From NCBI RefSeq assembly GCF_003339815.1, contig NZ_PPTT01000026.1, forward strand, positions 1 to 61,483: DNA of 61,483 nt. Direction: 5' to 3'. The notes under the pieces are model-generated. The model had not been told where the DNA came from. It made no database searches and saw nothing but the letters and a program-made list of their open reading frames with translations. The DNA comes from Eggerthella sinensis. Lineage in GTDB: Bacteria > Actinomycetota > Coriobacteriia > Coriobacteriales > Eggerthellaceae. Each line of letters opens with the position of its first letter. Position 1 is the stretch's first letter. This document shows, one piece after another, positions 1 to 7,664 of this stretch. Both the position numbers and the translations under genes were made by a program.

Positions 1-976
1 CTTCCGGGGCGTCGGAGCCGCTCGTGATGTTGGGGCCGCCGCTGGCGAACGAGAGCGTGACGTTGCCGCTCATGGAGTGGGCTATCACGTGCTTCGTGGC
101 GGTTGCGTTGCCGGCCGGGGCGCTCACGTTGCCGCTCGTGGCCGAGGCTTCGATGACGTAGTCGGTATCGGCACCGGTGAAGGAGCCGGTCAGGTTGCCG
201 CTCGTCGCGTCGAGCTTGACGTAATCGGCCGCGATGCCGTTCGCATCGATGTTGCCGCTGGCGATGTGCGCGTCGATGCTGAGGGCGCTCACGCCGCGCA
301 TGCGCTGGTTGCCGCTCGTGGTGTCAAGCTTCACGGTTTCATCCGCCTCGACGTCGTCGAGGTTCACGCTGCCGCTCATGGCGGCGGCGTCCACGTACGT
401 GGCCTTGATGTTCGACGCCTGCACGTTGCCGCTCGTCACCTGCATCACCAGGGAGTCGGCCTCGAAGCGGGCGACGTCGATGTAGCCGCTTGCGGTGGTT
501 GCCTTCACGGAGGTGAGGGTTCCCAGGTTGTTGATGGCGATGTTGCCGCTCGAAACGCCCACCTCGAGCGAGCCCGCGTAGCTGCGCGGCACTTTCACCA
601 CGGTCGTATGGTCTTCGAGCGACCCGATCATCATGACGCCGATCATCGGTTCGCGCGAGCCCTCGATGGAGAGCACGCCGCCGTTGTCGGCGATATCGAA
701 CGTCTTGTTGTCGTTCGTCCAGTACGTCACCTCGATGGCGTCGCCGTCGGAGGCTTCGATGCGCACGTTCTCGCCGCCGTCGTTCACGATGATCGCGGTA
801 TGGGCGGCGTCGGCCTCGGGCTCGAAGGTTTTCGTGACGGGCGCCCAGTTGCGCGCCTCGGTCGAGAGGTTCTGGAAGTTGAACCCAGCCGCCGCGAAGG
901 CGCCGAAGGAGATGGCGGACCCTCCGATGACCAGGATGGTGGCGATGATGAGCACTACCCGCTTGCCGCTAGACAT
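1..976 (-). CDS. DUF4097-family beta-strand repeat protein, C-terminus beyond the window
   Basis: This is a partial gene: the reading frame starts at ATG 976-974 and is still open at the left edge (at least 325 residues). Residues 7-29 form one membrane-spanning signal-anchor, so most of the protein lies outside the membrane. From about residue 140 the chain is a run of short beta repeats, each built around T/M-S-G-N and spaced about 20-25 residues; on the DNA this gives a recurring ttgccgctc. This is the DUF4097 right-handed beta-helix pattern. It overlaps the upstream DUF1700 gene by 8 bp and forms an operon with it and a PadR regulator, a common arrangement in Gram-positive bacteria. Function is not established; a role in envelope stress is only an inference. 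Confidence 0.85.
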   Translation of the reverse strand, partial: MSSGKRVVLIIATILVIGGSAISFGAFAAAGFNFQNLSTEARNWAPVTKTFEPEADAAHTAIIVNDGGENVRIEASDGDAIEVTYWTNDNKTFDIADNGGVLSIEGSREPMIGVMMIGSLEDHTTVVKVPRSYAGSLEVGVSSGNIAINNLGTLTSVKATTASGYIDVARFEADSLVMQVTSGNVQASNIKATYVDAAAMSGSVNLDDVEADETVKLDTTSGNQRMRGVSALSIDAHIASGNIDANGIAADYVKLDATSGNLTGSFTGADTDYVIEASATSGNVSAPAGNATATKHVIAHSMSGNVTLSFASGGPNITSGSDAPE

Positions 977-1601
977 GAGCTGCTCCTTCCGGGACGTACG
1001 CAGCAGGCTCGGGATGCTGCAGCTTGACGAACAGGCTTTTCACCCAGCGAGCGAACGTGTGCGTGAGCTTCACGAGGCCCTTGCTTGCGGCCAGCACGCC
1101 GAACCAGGAGAACAGTCCCAGGCCCGCGCCCGCCAGCCCGCAGCCGAGCATCCACACGCCCGACAGGGGGTAGCCCGTGGCCGTGCACCAGGCCAGGCCG
1201 AACAGGCCGATGGGGGCGCACAGCACGAGCGTGACCACGGCGGCCCACAGCGACACGATGACTGCCCAGATGGCCAGGTAGATGCTCAATACCGCCGCCG
1301 CAAATGCGAATGCGAGCGGCACCCAGATGGGGGAGAACACGGCCAGCAGCACGATGTTGAGGGTGCGGCTGCCGGTGTTCGCCTTCGCGATGGCCTTCGG
1401 GATGGGCGGCGTTTCGGCGATGATCTGGGCGGCGATGACGCCCACCGGCCCGAGCGCGGCAACCGCCTGCTGCTCGGTCATCCCGTCCTCGATGCGATCG
1501 TCGATCATCTCGGCGTAGAAGGCGATCGATTGCTCGACCTCGTATGACGGCAGCTTGCCGAGTGCGCGCCGCAGCGCCGTTAAGAACTCGGTCTTGTTCA
1601 T
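969..1601 (-). CDS. DUF1700-family membrane protein
   Basis: The predicted 210-residue protein begins MNKTEFLTALRRALGKLP, which is the typical start of the DUF1700 family: a short helical cytoplasmic region with an E-x-x-x-Y-x-E-M-I-D-D motif near residue 30 and a segment that promotes interaction with partner proteins. From about residue 85 to 185 there are three or four hydrophobic membrane spans rich in Ala, Val and Leu. The start ATG overlaps the PadR stop codon by 4 bp, and the stop overlaps the DUF4097 start, so the three genes are almost certainly translationally coupled. In known PadR-DUF1700-DUF4097 sets these proteins are linked to membrane-associated signalling; the precise role is unknown. 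Confidence 0.88.
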   Translation of the reverse strand: MNKTEFLTALRRALGKLPSYEVEQSIAFYAEMIDDRIEDGMTEQQAVAALGPVGVIAAQIIAETPPIPKAIAKANTGSRTLNIVLLAVFSPIWVPLAFAFAAAVLSIYLAIWAVIVSLWAAVVTLVLCAPIGLFGLAWCTATGYPLSGVWMLGCGLAGAGLGLFSWFGVLAASKGLVKLTHTFARWVKSLFVKLQHPEPAAYVPEGAAHV

Positions 1602-1912
1602 CGGTTGGCACCTCGTTTCACATAGTCGTAGACGTCCATGACGTCGTCCCATTCGTTCAAAAACACGTCGAGGTACGTGACCCCGGCGGGCGTGATGCGA
1701 TAGTACTTGCGCAAGCGCCCGTTGTGCTCGATGGTGTACACCGTGAGCATCCCTGCCGTTTCCAATCGTTTGAGCAGGGGATACAGCGTCGATTCCGTCA
1801 AATGCAGGCTCTCGGGCACGTCCTTGACAATCTGGTAGCCGTACGAGTCCTTCTGATTGATCGATGCGAGCACGCAGACGTCGAGGAACCCTCGTTTCAG
1901 TTGAGCATCCAT
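1598..1912 (-). CDS. PadR-family transcriptional regulator
   Basis: The 104-residue protein is the usual length of a short (PadR-s1 type) regulator. It carries a winged helix-turn-helix with the family pattern S-Y-G-Y-Q-I around residues 23-28, L-T-E-S-T-L-Y-P-L-L-K-R-L near 37-50 and the wing R-L-R-K-Y-Y-R-I near 65-72, followed by a short dimerisation helix. It is first in an operon with DUF1700 and DUF4097 genes. A perfect 13-bp inverted repeat lies 14 bp upstream of its start codon, overlapping the likely promoter, so autorepression is the natural reading. A TTT/AGGAGGTATGCG-type Shine-Dalgarno precedes the ATG at 1912. Confidence 0.92.
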   Translation of the reverse strand: MDAQLKRGFLDVCVLASINQKDSYGYQIVKDVPESLHLTESTLYPLLKRLETAGMLTVYTIEHNGRLRKYYRITPAGVTYLDVFLNEWDDVMDVYDYVKRGANR

Positions 1913-1926
1913 CGCATACCTCCTTT

Positions 1927-1959
1927 CGCCTTATACTATATGACACATAGTATAAGGCG
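1927..1959. promoter_or_regulatory. Candidate PadR operator: 13-bp perfect inverted repeat
   Basis: Two 13-bp arms (CGCCTTATACTAT, 1927-1939, and its exact complement, 1947-1959) are separated by 7 bp. The AT-rich core contains TATACT/TATAGT hexamers on both strands that can act as -10 elements. It sits just upstream of padR and between it and the divergent gatCAB genes. PadR proteins classically bind dyads of this kind over their own promoter. Confidence 0.75.
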
Positions 1960-2142
1960 TCAACGGGTATTTTGAAGAATGTTGGGAAGCGAACGGCGCT
2001 CGAAAAGTGCCAGGAGAAACGGAACCGGCAGGACGAGTCTGCTATTATGGACGGCGTTATGTTTTCACCTGTGCCACCTTCGGTTTCCGGGCGTTCCCGT
2101 GAAGCGGAAGCGTGAAAACGAGAGAAGGAAAGAGCAAGCCCT

Positions 2143-2454
2143 ATGACCCAGCATCTCACCGAGCGCGACGTCCGCGGCATTGCGGAATACGCGCGCATCG
2201 GGCTGCCCGATGTCGAGGTCGCGGAGATGACCGCGAACCTCAACGCCATCATCGACAGCTTGAAGCCCATCACCGAATACGACCTCGACGGCGTGGAGCC
2301 CACGTTCCACCCCATCGGCGGCCTGTCGAACGTCATGCGCGACGACGTGGAAGAGCCGTGCTTCTCCCAGGAGACGGCGCTCGAGAACGCGCCGAAGCAG
2401 CAGGACGGCTGCTTCCTCATCCCGTCGATCCTGGGCGAAGGGGGCGATCGCTGA
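2143..2454 (+). CDS. gatC: Aspartyl/glutamyl-tRNA amidotransferase subunit C
   Basis: The 103-residue product has the GatC pattern: an N-terminal helix with R-x-I-A-E-Y-A-R-I-G-L near residues 11-21, a second helix with N-L-N-A-I-I-D, and a tail ending in F-L-I-P-S-I-L. GatC wraps around GatA and stabilises the complex that converts Glu-tRNA(Gln) and Asp-tRNA(Asn) to the correct amides in the cytoplasm. It is the first gene of gatCAB; its stop codon overlaps the gatA start by one base (TGATG). A TATTAT hexamer at 2043-2048 is a possible -10, with an approximately 90-nt leader containing complementary GTTTTCAC and GTGAAAAC segments. Confidence 0.95.
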   Translation: MTQHLTERDVRGIAEYARIGLPDVEVAEMTANLNAIIDSLKPITEYDLDGVEPTFHPIGGLSNVMRDDVEEPCFSQETALENAPKQQDGCFLIPSILGEGGDR

Positions 2455-4049
2455 TGAGCGCCGCAACCGAGCGCGCTTTCCCCGCGATGAGCGTGCGCGA
2501 GGTGCGCGAAGGCCTCGCCGCCAAGCAGTTCAGCGCCCGCGAGGTCGCCGAGGCGTCGCTCGCGCGCATCCGCGCCCTCGACGGCGCCACGCACGCCTAC
2601 CTCGAAACCACCGAGCAGCTGGCCCTCGAGCAGGCCGCGGCCCTCGACGCCGCGGTGGCGGCCGGCACGCTCGACGCGTGCGGCCCGCTGGCCGGCGTGC
2701 CCGTGGCGTTCAAGGACAACATGAACCTGACCGGCACGCACACCACGTGCTCGTCCACCATGCTCGCCAACTACGTGTCGCCCTACACGGCCACGTGCGT
2801 CGCGCGCACGCTGGCCGCCGGCGCCATCCCGCTCGGCAAGCTCAACATGGACGAGTTCGCGTTCGGCTCCTCCACGGAGACGAGCGCGTTCGGCCCGAGC
2901 AAGAACCCGTGGGACCTCACGCGTGTGCCCGGCGGCTCGTCGGGCGGCAGCGCGGCGGCCGTGGGCGCGGGCCTGGCCACCATCACGCTGGGCAGCGACA
3001 CGGGCGGCTCCATCCGCCAGCCCGGCAGCTTCTGCGGCACCGTGGCCGTCAAGCCCACCTACGGCGTGGTCTCGCGCTACGGCGTGGTGGCGTTCGGCAG
3101 CTCGCTCGACCAAGTGGGCCCTTTCACGCGCTCGGTGGAGGACGCGGCCTACGCGCTCAACGCCATCGCCGGCCGCGACGCGCTCGACTGCACGAGCCAG
3201 GCGCTCGCCATCGACTTCACGGCGAATCTCGCGCAGGGAGTCGAGGGCATGCGCATCGGCATCGTGCCCGCGTTCATGGACGCCCAGGGCCTCACCGCCG
3301 AGGTCAAGGCCAAGGTGGAGGAAGCCGCCGAGCACCTGCGCGCGCTCGGCGCCGAGATCGTGGAGGTGGACCTGCCCAACGCGCAGGCCGCCATGAGCGC
3401 CTACTACGTGCTGGGTCCCTGCGAGGCGTTCAGCAACCTCGCCCGCTTCGACTCGGTGCGCTACGGCTACCGCGATCCGGGCCACGCCGACCTCAACGGC
3501 CAGTACGAGGCCAGCCGCGCGAAGGGCTTCGGCCCCGAGGCGCGCCGCCGCATCATGCTGGGCAGCTACCTCTTGTCCGCCGGCGTGTACGAAACCTATT
3601 ACTATCCCGCGCAGCAGGTGCGCACGCTCATCACGCAGGACTACGAGCGCGCCTACGAGCAGGTGGACTGCATCCTCGCGCCCGTATCGCCGCGCACGGC
3701 GTTCACGTTCGGCGAAGTGTCCGACCCCACCGACATGTACCTGTCGGACATGTTCACCATCTCCATCAACATCGCGGGCAACGGCGGCATGAGCCTGCCG
3801 GTGGGCCTCGGCGCCGACACGGGGCTTCCCGTGGGCGTGCAGCTCGTCTCGCCGCAGTTCAAGGACGAGAACATGCTGCGCGTGGCCGCCGCGCTTGAAA
3901 CGGTGTACGGCCCGGCCCCCGTGGCCCCGGGTTTCGCGCCCGACGCCGCCGCGCCGCTCGGCGCACCCACCACGCTGCCCGACGCCGCCGACGCCGTGCC
4001 GGGCGTCGATCTGCCGGGCGTGCTCGTTGACGGAAAGGCAGGTGCATAA
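2454..4049 (+). CDS. gatA: Aspartyl/glutamyl-tRNA amidotransferase subunit A
   Basis: A 531-residue amidase-signature protein. The Ser-cisSer-Lys catalytic region is visible: V-A-F-K-D-N-M near residue 85 supplies the Lys, and the glycine/serine-rich stretch G-G-S-S-G-G-S-A-A-A-V followed by G-S-D-T-G-G-S-I-R-Q-P near residues 163-190 supplies the two serines. GatA releases ammonia from glutamine and passes it to GatB. The ATG at 2454 was chosen because it overlaps the gatC stop and gives the conserved N-terminus; the open frame itself extends further upstream through gatC. The C-terminal 40 residues are Ala/Pro-rich and longer than in most homologues. Confidence 0.96.
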   Translation: MSAATERAFPAMSVREVREGLAAKQFSAREVAEASLARIRALDGATHAYLETTEQLALEQAAALDAAVAAGTLDACGPLAGVPVAFKDNMNLTGTHTTCSSTMLANYVSPYTATCVARTLAAGAIPLGKLNMDEFAFGSSTETSAFGPSKNPWDLTRVPGGSSGGSAAAVGAGLATITLGSDTGGSIRQPGSFCGTVAVKPTYGVVSRYGVVAFGSSLDQVGPFTRSVEDAAYALNAIAGRDALDCTSQALAIDFTANLAQGVEGMRIGIVPAFMDAQGLTAEVKAKVEEAAEHLRALGAEIVEVDLPNAQAAMSAYYVLGPCEAFSNLARFDSVRYGYRDPGHADLNGQYEASRAKGFGPEARRRIMLGSYLLSAGVYETYYYPAQQVRTLITQDYERAYEQVDCILAPVSPRTAFTFGEVSDPTDMYLSDMFTISINIAGNGGMSLPVGLGADTGLPVGVQLVSPQFKDENMLRVAAALETVYGPAPVAPGFAPDAAAPLGAPTTLPDAADAVPGVDLPGVLVDGKAGA

Positions 4050-4052
4050 GCC

Positions 4053-5627
4053 ATGCGCAAGCTTGAAGAGGTGCTCGAGGACTGGGAGGCCGTCATCGGC
4101 CTCGAGATCCATGCCGAGCTCACCACGCTCGACACGAAGATGTTCTGCGGCTGCAAGCTCGAGTTCGGCGCCGAGCCCAACACGCACACGTGCCCCGTGT
4201 GCCTGGGCCTCCCGGGCGCGCTGCCCGTGCCGAACAAGGCCGCCATCGAGTCCATCGTGCTGGCGGGCCTGGCCACGAACTGCGATATCGAGAAGCACTC
4301 GATGTTCTACCGCAAAACCTACATGTACCCCGACATGTCGAAGAACTACCAGACCACGCAGGGCCCCGTCGCGTTCTGCATGCGCGGCCACCTCGACCTC
4401 GAGGTGGACGGCGCCGCGGCGAAGGAGCGCATCGACGTGGCCAACCTCGCAGCGGGGGAGAGCCGCGGCAACGTGACGCGCATCGAGGACGGCTACACCG
4501 CGCACGTGGGCATCACGCGCATCCACATGGAGGAGGACGCGGGCAAGATGGTGCACATCGGCGGCGGCGAGGGCCGCATCGCCGGCGCCACGCACTCGCT
4601 CGTGGACTACAACCGCGCCGGCACGCCCCTCACCGAGCTCGTCACCGAGCCTGACTTGCGCACGCCCGAGGAGGCGCGCCTGTTCATGCAGAAGCTGCGC
4701 CAGATCTACCTGTCGCTGGGCATCTCCGACTGCTCGATGGAAGAGGGCAGCATGCGCTGCGACGGCAACGTGAGCCTGCGCCGCCGCGGCGACACCAAGC
4801 TGGGCGTGAAGACCGAGCTCAAGAACATGAACAGCTTCAAGAACCTGCACGACGGCCTGGCCTACGAGATCTGCCGTCAGGCCGAGGTGCTCGAAGAGGG
4901 CGGCCAGATCTTCCAGGAGACGCGCCACTGGGACCCGTCGGCCAAGCGCACCATCGTCATGCGCGTGAAGGAGACGGCCGACGATTACCGCCTGTTCCCC
5001 GATCCGGACCTCGCGCCCTACGACCTCACCGACGAGTGGATCGACAACGTGCGCGCCAAGCTGCCCGAGCTGCCCGACCAGAAGGCGGCCCGCTTCTCGT
5101 CCGCGTTCAGCCTGTCGGCCTACGACGCGCGCCATCTCATCGAGCATCGCGCGACGGCGAACTTCTTCGAGGCGTGCATGGAGCTGGCCGGCGACGACGC
5201 GGCGAAGCTGGCGAAGCCGGTGGCGAACCTCGTCATCAACGACGTGACCGCCTACCTGAACGCCCACGAGGGCGTCGAGCTGGACGAGACGCCGCTCACG
5301 CCGGCGCGCGCCCTCGCGCTCGTGAAGCTCACCACCGAGGACGTCATCTCGTCCAAGCAGGCCAAAGAGGTGTTCGCGGCCGTGCTCGACGAGGACAAGG
5401 ACCCGGCCGCCATCGTGGAGGAGCGCGGCATGAAGCAGGTGTCCGACACGGGCGCCATCGAGGCCGTCATCGACGCGGTGCTGGCCGCCAATCCCGACAA
5501 GGTGGCGCAGTACCAGGGCGGCAAGACGGGCCTCATCGGGTTCTTCGTCGGCCAGGTTATGAAGGAGATGCGCGGCCAGGGCAATCCGAAAGTCATCAAC
5601 GAGCTGCTTGCCAAGAAGCTCGGGTAA
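4053..5627 (+). CDS. gatB: Aspartyl/glutamyl-tRNA amidotransferase subunit B
   Basis: The 524-residue product has the GatB kinase-like fold: W-E-A-V-I-G-L-E-I-H-A-E-L near residues 11-23, the zinc site beginning M-F-C-G-C and continuing T-C-P-V-C-L-G-L-P-G, and a C-terminal YqeY-like tail domain that contacts tRNA. GatB phosphorylates the misacylated aminoacyl-tRNA before amidation. It lies 3 bp downstream of gatA in the same transcription unit. No asnS/glnS-type gene is nearby, consistent with use of the indirect route for Gln-tRNA and perhaps Asn-tRNA. Confidence 0.97.
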   Translation: MRKLEEVLEDWEAVIGLEIHAELTTLDTKMFCGCKLEFGAEPNTHTCPVCLGLPGALPVPNKAAIESIVLAGLATNCDIEKHSMFYRKTYMYPDMSKNYQTTQGPVAFCMRGHLDLEVDGAAAKERIDVANLAAGESRGNVTRIEDGYTAHVGITRIHMEEDAGKMVHIGGGEGRIAGATHSLVDYNRAGTPLTELVTEPDLRTPEEARLFMQKLRQIYLSLGISDCSMEEGSMRCDGNVSLRRRGDTKLGVKTELKNMNSFKNLHDGLAYEICRQAEVLEEGGQIFQETRHWDPSAKRTIVMRVKETADDYRLFPDPDLAPYDLTDEWIDNVRAKLPELPDQKAARFSSAFSLSAYDARHLIEHRATANFFEACMELAGDDAAKLAKPVANLVINDVTAYLNAHEGVELDETPLTPARALALVKLTTEDVISSKQAKEVFAAVLDEDKDPAAIVEERGMKQVSDTGAIEAVIDAVLAANPDKVAQYQGGKTGLIGFFVGQVMKEMRGQGNPKVINELLAKKLG

Positions 5628-5687
5628 CAATCTCGCCTCGTCGCGCGTCATGCGCGGCGGGGCGATCGACTGCAAGAAGGGGGCCAT

Positions 5688-7202
5688 ATGGACTTCAACG
5701 AACTGCTCATCGGCGTCACCGGTGAGTTCAGCGGGTTTCTGTACACGTACATCCTGCTCATCCTGCTCGTGTTCGTGGGCGTGTACTTCACCATCCGCAC
5801 GAAGGGCGTGCAGCTGCGCTTCATCAAGGACATGTTCACGCAGCTGACGGAGAAGAAGCACGTGCAGGGCGAGCGCTCCATCTCGTCGTTCCAAGCGCTC
5901 ATGGTGTCCACCGCAAGCCGCGTGGGCACGGGCAACATCGCGGGTGTGGCCACGGCCATCGCCACGGGCGGCCCGGGCGCGGTGTTCTGGATGTGGCTCA
6001 TGGCCATCGTGGGCGCCGCTTCGGCGTTCATCGAGTCGACGCTCGCGCAGATTTGGAAGGTGCGCGGCAAAGAGGGCGAGTTCCGCGGCGGCCCTGCGTA
6101 CTACATCGAGAAGGCCCTCGGCAAGCGCTGGCTGGGCATCCTGTTCGCGGTGCTGCTCATCCTGTGCTTCGCCTTCGGCTTCAACGGCCTGCAGGCCTTC
6201 AACGCCACCTCGGCGCTCGAGTACTACATCCCCGACTACGCCACGAACGGCGCGGCCATCGCCTGCGGCATCGTGCTGGCGGTCATGACGGCGTTCGTCA
6301 TCTTCGGCGGCGCGAAGCGCATCAGCGTCATCACCTCCATCATCGTGCCCATCATGGCCATCGGCTACATCGCCATCGCGGTGTGGACCACCGTCGCCAA
6401 CATCACGTACCTGCCGGACGTGTTCGGCATGGTGTTCGCCTCTGCGTTCGACCTCCAGGCCATCTTCGGCGGGTTCGCCGGCTCGGTGGTCATGCTGGGC
6501 ATCAAGCGCGGCCTGTACTCCAACGAGGCCGGCATGGGCTCGGCGCCGAACGCGGCCGCCACGGCTTCGGTGTCGCATCCGTGCAAGCAGGGCCTCGTGC
6601 AGAGCCTCTCGGTGTACATCGACACGCTGCTCATCTGCACGTGCTCGGCCATGATGGTGCTCGTGTTCTACGTGCAGGACCCCGCGGCGGCCGCCGCGCT
6701 CAACGGCATGCCGCTCGTGCAGATGGCGGTGAACAACGCGGTGGGCGAGGTGGGCATCCACTTCATCACGTTCGCCATCTTCGCCTTCGCGTTCTCCAGC
6801 CTCATCGGCAACTACTTCTACGCCGAGAGCAACCTGCGCTTCATCAAGGGCGACAGCAAGGCGCTGCTGTTCGTGTTCCGCGTGGTGTGCCTGTGCATCG
6901 TGTTCTACGGCGCGGTGAACAGCTTCGACTTGGCGTGGAACCTCGCCGACATCTTCATGGGCCTCATGGCGCTCGTGAACCTCATCGCCATCCTGCTGCT
7001 GGGCAAGTGGGCGCTTGCCGCGCTCGACGACTACACGAAGCAGCGCAAGCAGGGCCTCGACCCGGTGTTCGTGGCCGACAACATCCCCGGTCTGCCGAAG
7101 ACCGACTGCTGGCACGTGTCGGAAGTGCAGGACTACGGCAAGCCGCCCGTGCAGGAGTACCTGGACGAAGCGCTCGACCCTGAGTTCGTCGGATTGAACT
7201 GA
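5688..7202 (+). CDS. AGCS-family alanine/glycine:sodium symporter
   Basis: A 504-residue polytopic membrane protein with about eleven predicted spans. The family landmarks are present: S-S-F-Q-A-L-M-V-S-T-A-S-R-V-G-T-G-N-I-A-G-V near residues 66-87, F-R-G-G-P-A-Y-Y-I near 130, and G-L-Y-S-N-E-A-G-M-G-S-A-P near 277-289. AGCS carriers import alanine, glycine or D-amino acids with sodium. The length (around 450-540) is normal. It follows gatB by 60 bp with a good AAGAAGGGGGCCAT ribosome site but is probably a separate function. Substrate cannot be told from sequence alone. Confidence 0.93.
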   Translation: MDFNELLIGVTGEFSGFLYTYILLILLVFVGVYFTIRTKGVQLRFIKDMFTQLTEKKHVQGERSISSFQALMVSTASRVGTGNIAGVATAIATGGPGAVFWMWLMAIVGAASAFIESTLAQIWKVRGKEGEFRGGPAYYIEKALGKRWLGILFAVLLILCFAFGFNGLQAFNATSALEYYIPDYATNGAAIACGIVLAVMTAFVIFGGAKRISVITSIIVPIMAIGYIAIAVWTTVANITYLPDVFGMVFASAFDLQAIFGGFAGSVVMLGIKRGLYSNEAGMGSAPNAAATASVSHPCKQGLVQSLSVYIDTLLICTCSAMMVLVFYVQDPAAAAALNGMPLVQMAVNNAVGEVGIHFITFAIFAFAFSSLIGNYFYAESNLRFIKGDSKALLFVFRVVCLCIVFYGAVNSFDLAWNLADIFMGLMALVNLIAILLLGKWALAALDDYTKQRKQGLDPVFVADNIPGLPKTDCWHVSEVQDYGKPPVQEYLDEALDPEFVGLN

Positions 7203-7236
7203 CGCGCCCGCGGGCGACGCGCACGCAATGATCAAG

Positions 7237-7256
7237 GGCCCCGCGTTGGCGGGGCC
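7237..7256. terminator. GC-rich hairpin downstream of the symporter gene
   Basis: An 8-bp perfect stem (GGCCCCGC / GCGGGGCC) with a GTTG loop lies 35 bp after the symporter stop. There is no T-run, so it may act as a weak or Rho-assisted terminator or as a 3'-end stabiliser. Confidence 0.5.
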
Positions 7257-7273
7257 GAAGGAAAGGAAGCGGC

Positions 7274-7558
7274 ATGGCTGACGACAACCGTCGCGCGGGC
7301 GACTGGCAACGGCGCGACCTGCGCCAGAACGCGGACGACCTCATCGAGGAGCCGAACGCGAAGCCGTGGCATCGGCAGACGTTCTGGATCGTGTTTTTCC
7401 TGGTCATCTTCTGGCCGGTGGGCATCGTGCTGTGCTGGAAGAGCAATTGGCACATCGCGATCAAGATCATCGTCACGGTGCTCATCGCGCTTTTCGTGTA
7501 CTTCTCGGTGACCATGTCGCAAGCCGTCATGACCCTGCAGAGCACTGGAGCGATCTAG
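7274..7558 (+). CDS. Small membrane protein of unknown function
   Basis: A 94-residue protein with a strongly charged N-terminal 33 residues, then two hydrophobic helices: about residues 37-56 (F-W-I-V-F-F-L-V-I-F-W-P-V-G-I-V) and 64-83 (I-K-I-I-V-T-V-L-I-A-L-F-V-Y-F). A GAAGGAAAGC ribosome-binding site precedes the ATG. The W-H-R-Q-T-F-W region and the WPVGIVLMWK-like motif resemble small helical-hairpin proteins common in Actinobacteria and Firmicutes, but no function is assigned. It follows the symporter by 71 bp and ends before a strong bidirectional terminator. Confidence 0.75.
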   Translation: MADDNRRAGDWQRRDLRQNADDLIEEPNAKPWHRQTFWIVFFLVIFWPVGIVLCWKSNWHIAIKIIVTVLIALFVYFSVTMSQAVMTLQSTGAI

Positions 7559-7598
7559 GCTCGACGCATCCTATCGTGCTGTTCTCGTCGCACTGTTG

Positions 7599-7633
7599 AA
7601 AGGGCCCGCCCGGTTGAACCGGGCGGGCCCTTT
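7599..7633. terminator. Strong bidirectional intrinsic terminator
   Basis: AAAGGGCCCGCCCGGTT and its exact complement form a stem of up to 17 bp with A- and T-ends on both strands. It lies between two convergent genes (small membrane protein on plus, surface protein on minus) and would serve both. Confidence 0.9.
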
Positions 7634-7664
7634 GCGGTGCGGGGTCGGGCGATGGCCCGGCGGC

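Noticed and set aside
969-7235. A 2088-codon open frame on the minus strand across gatCAB and the symporter
   Set aside because: Its only real part is the DUF1700 gene at the end (969-1601). The rest is antisense to well-supported genes and is rich in His/Arg/Gly/Val, the usual shadow composition in high-GC DNA.
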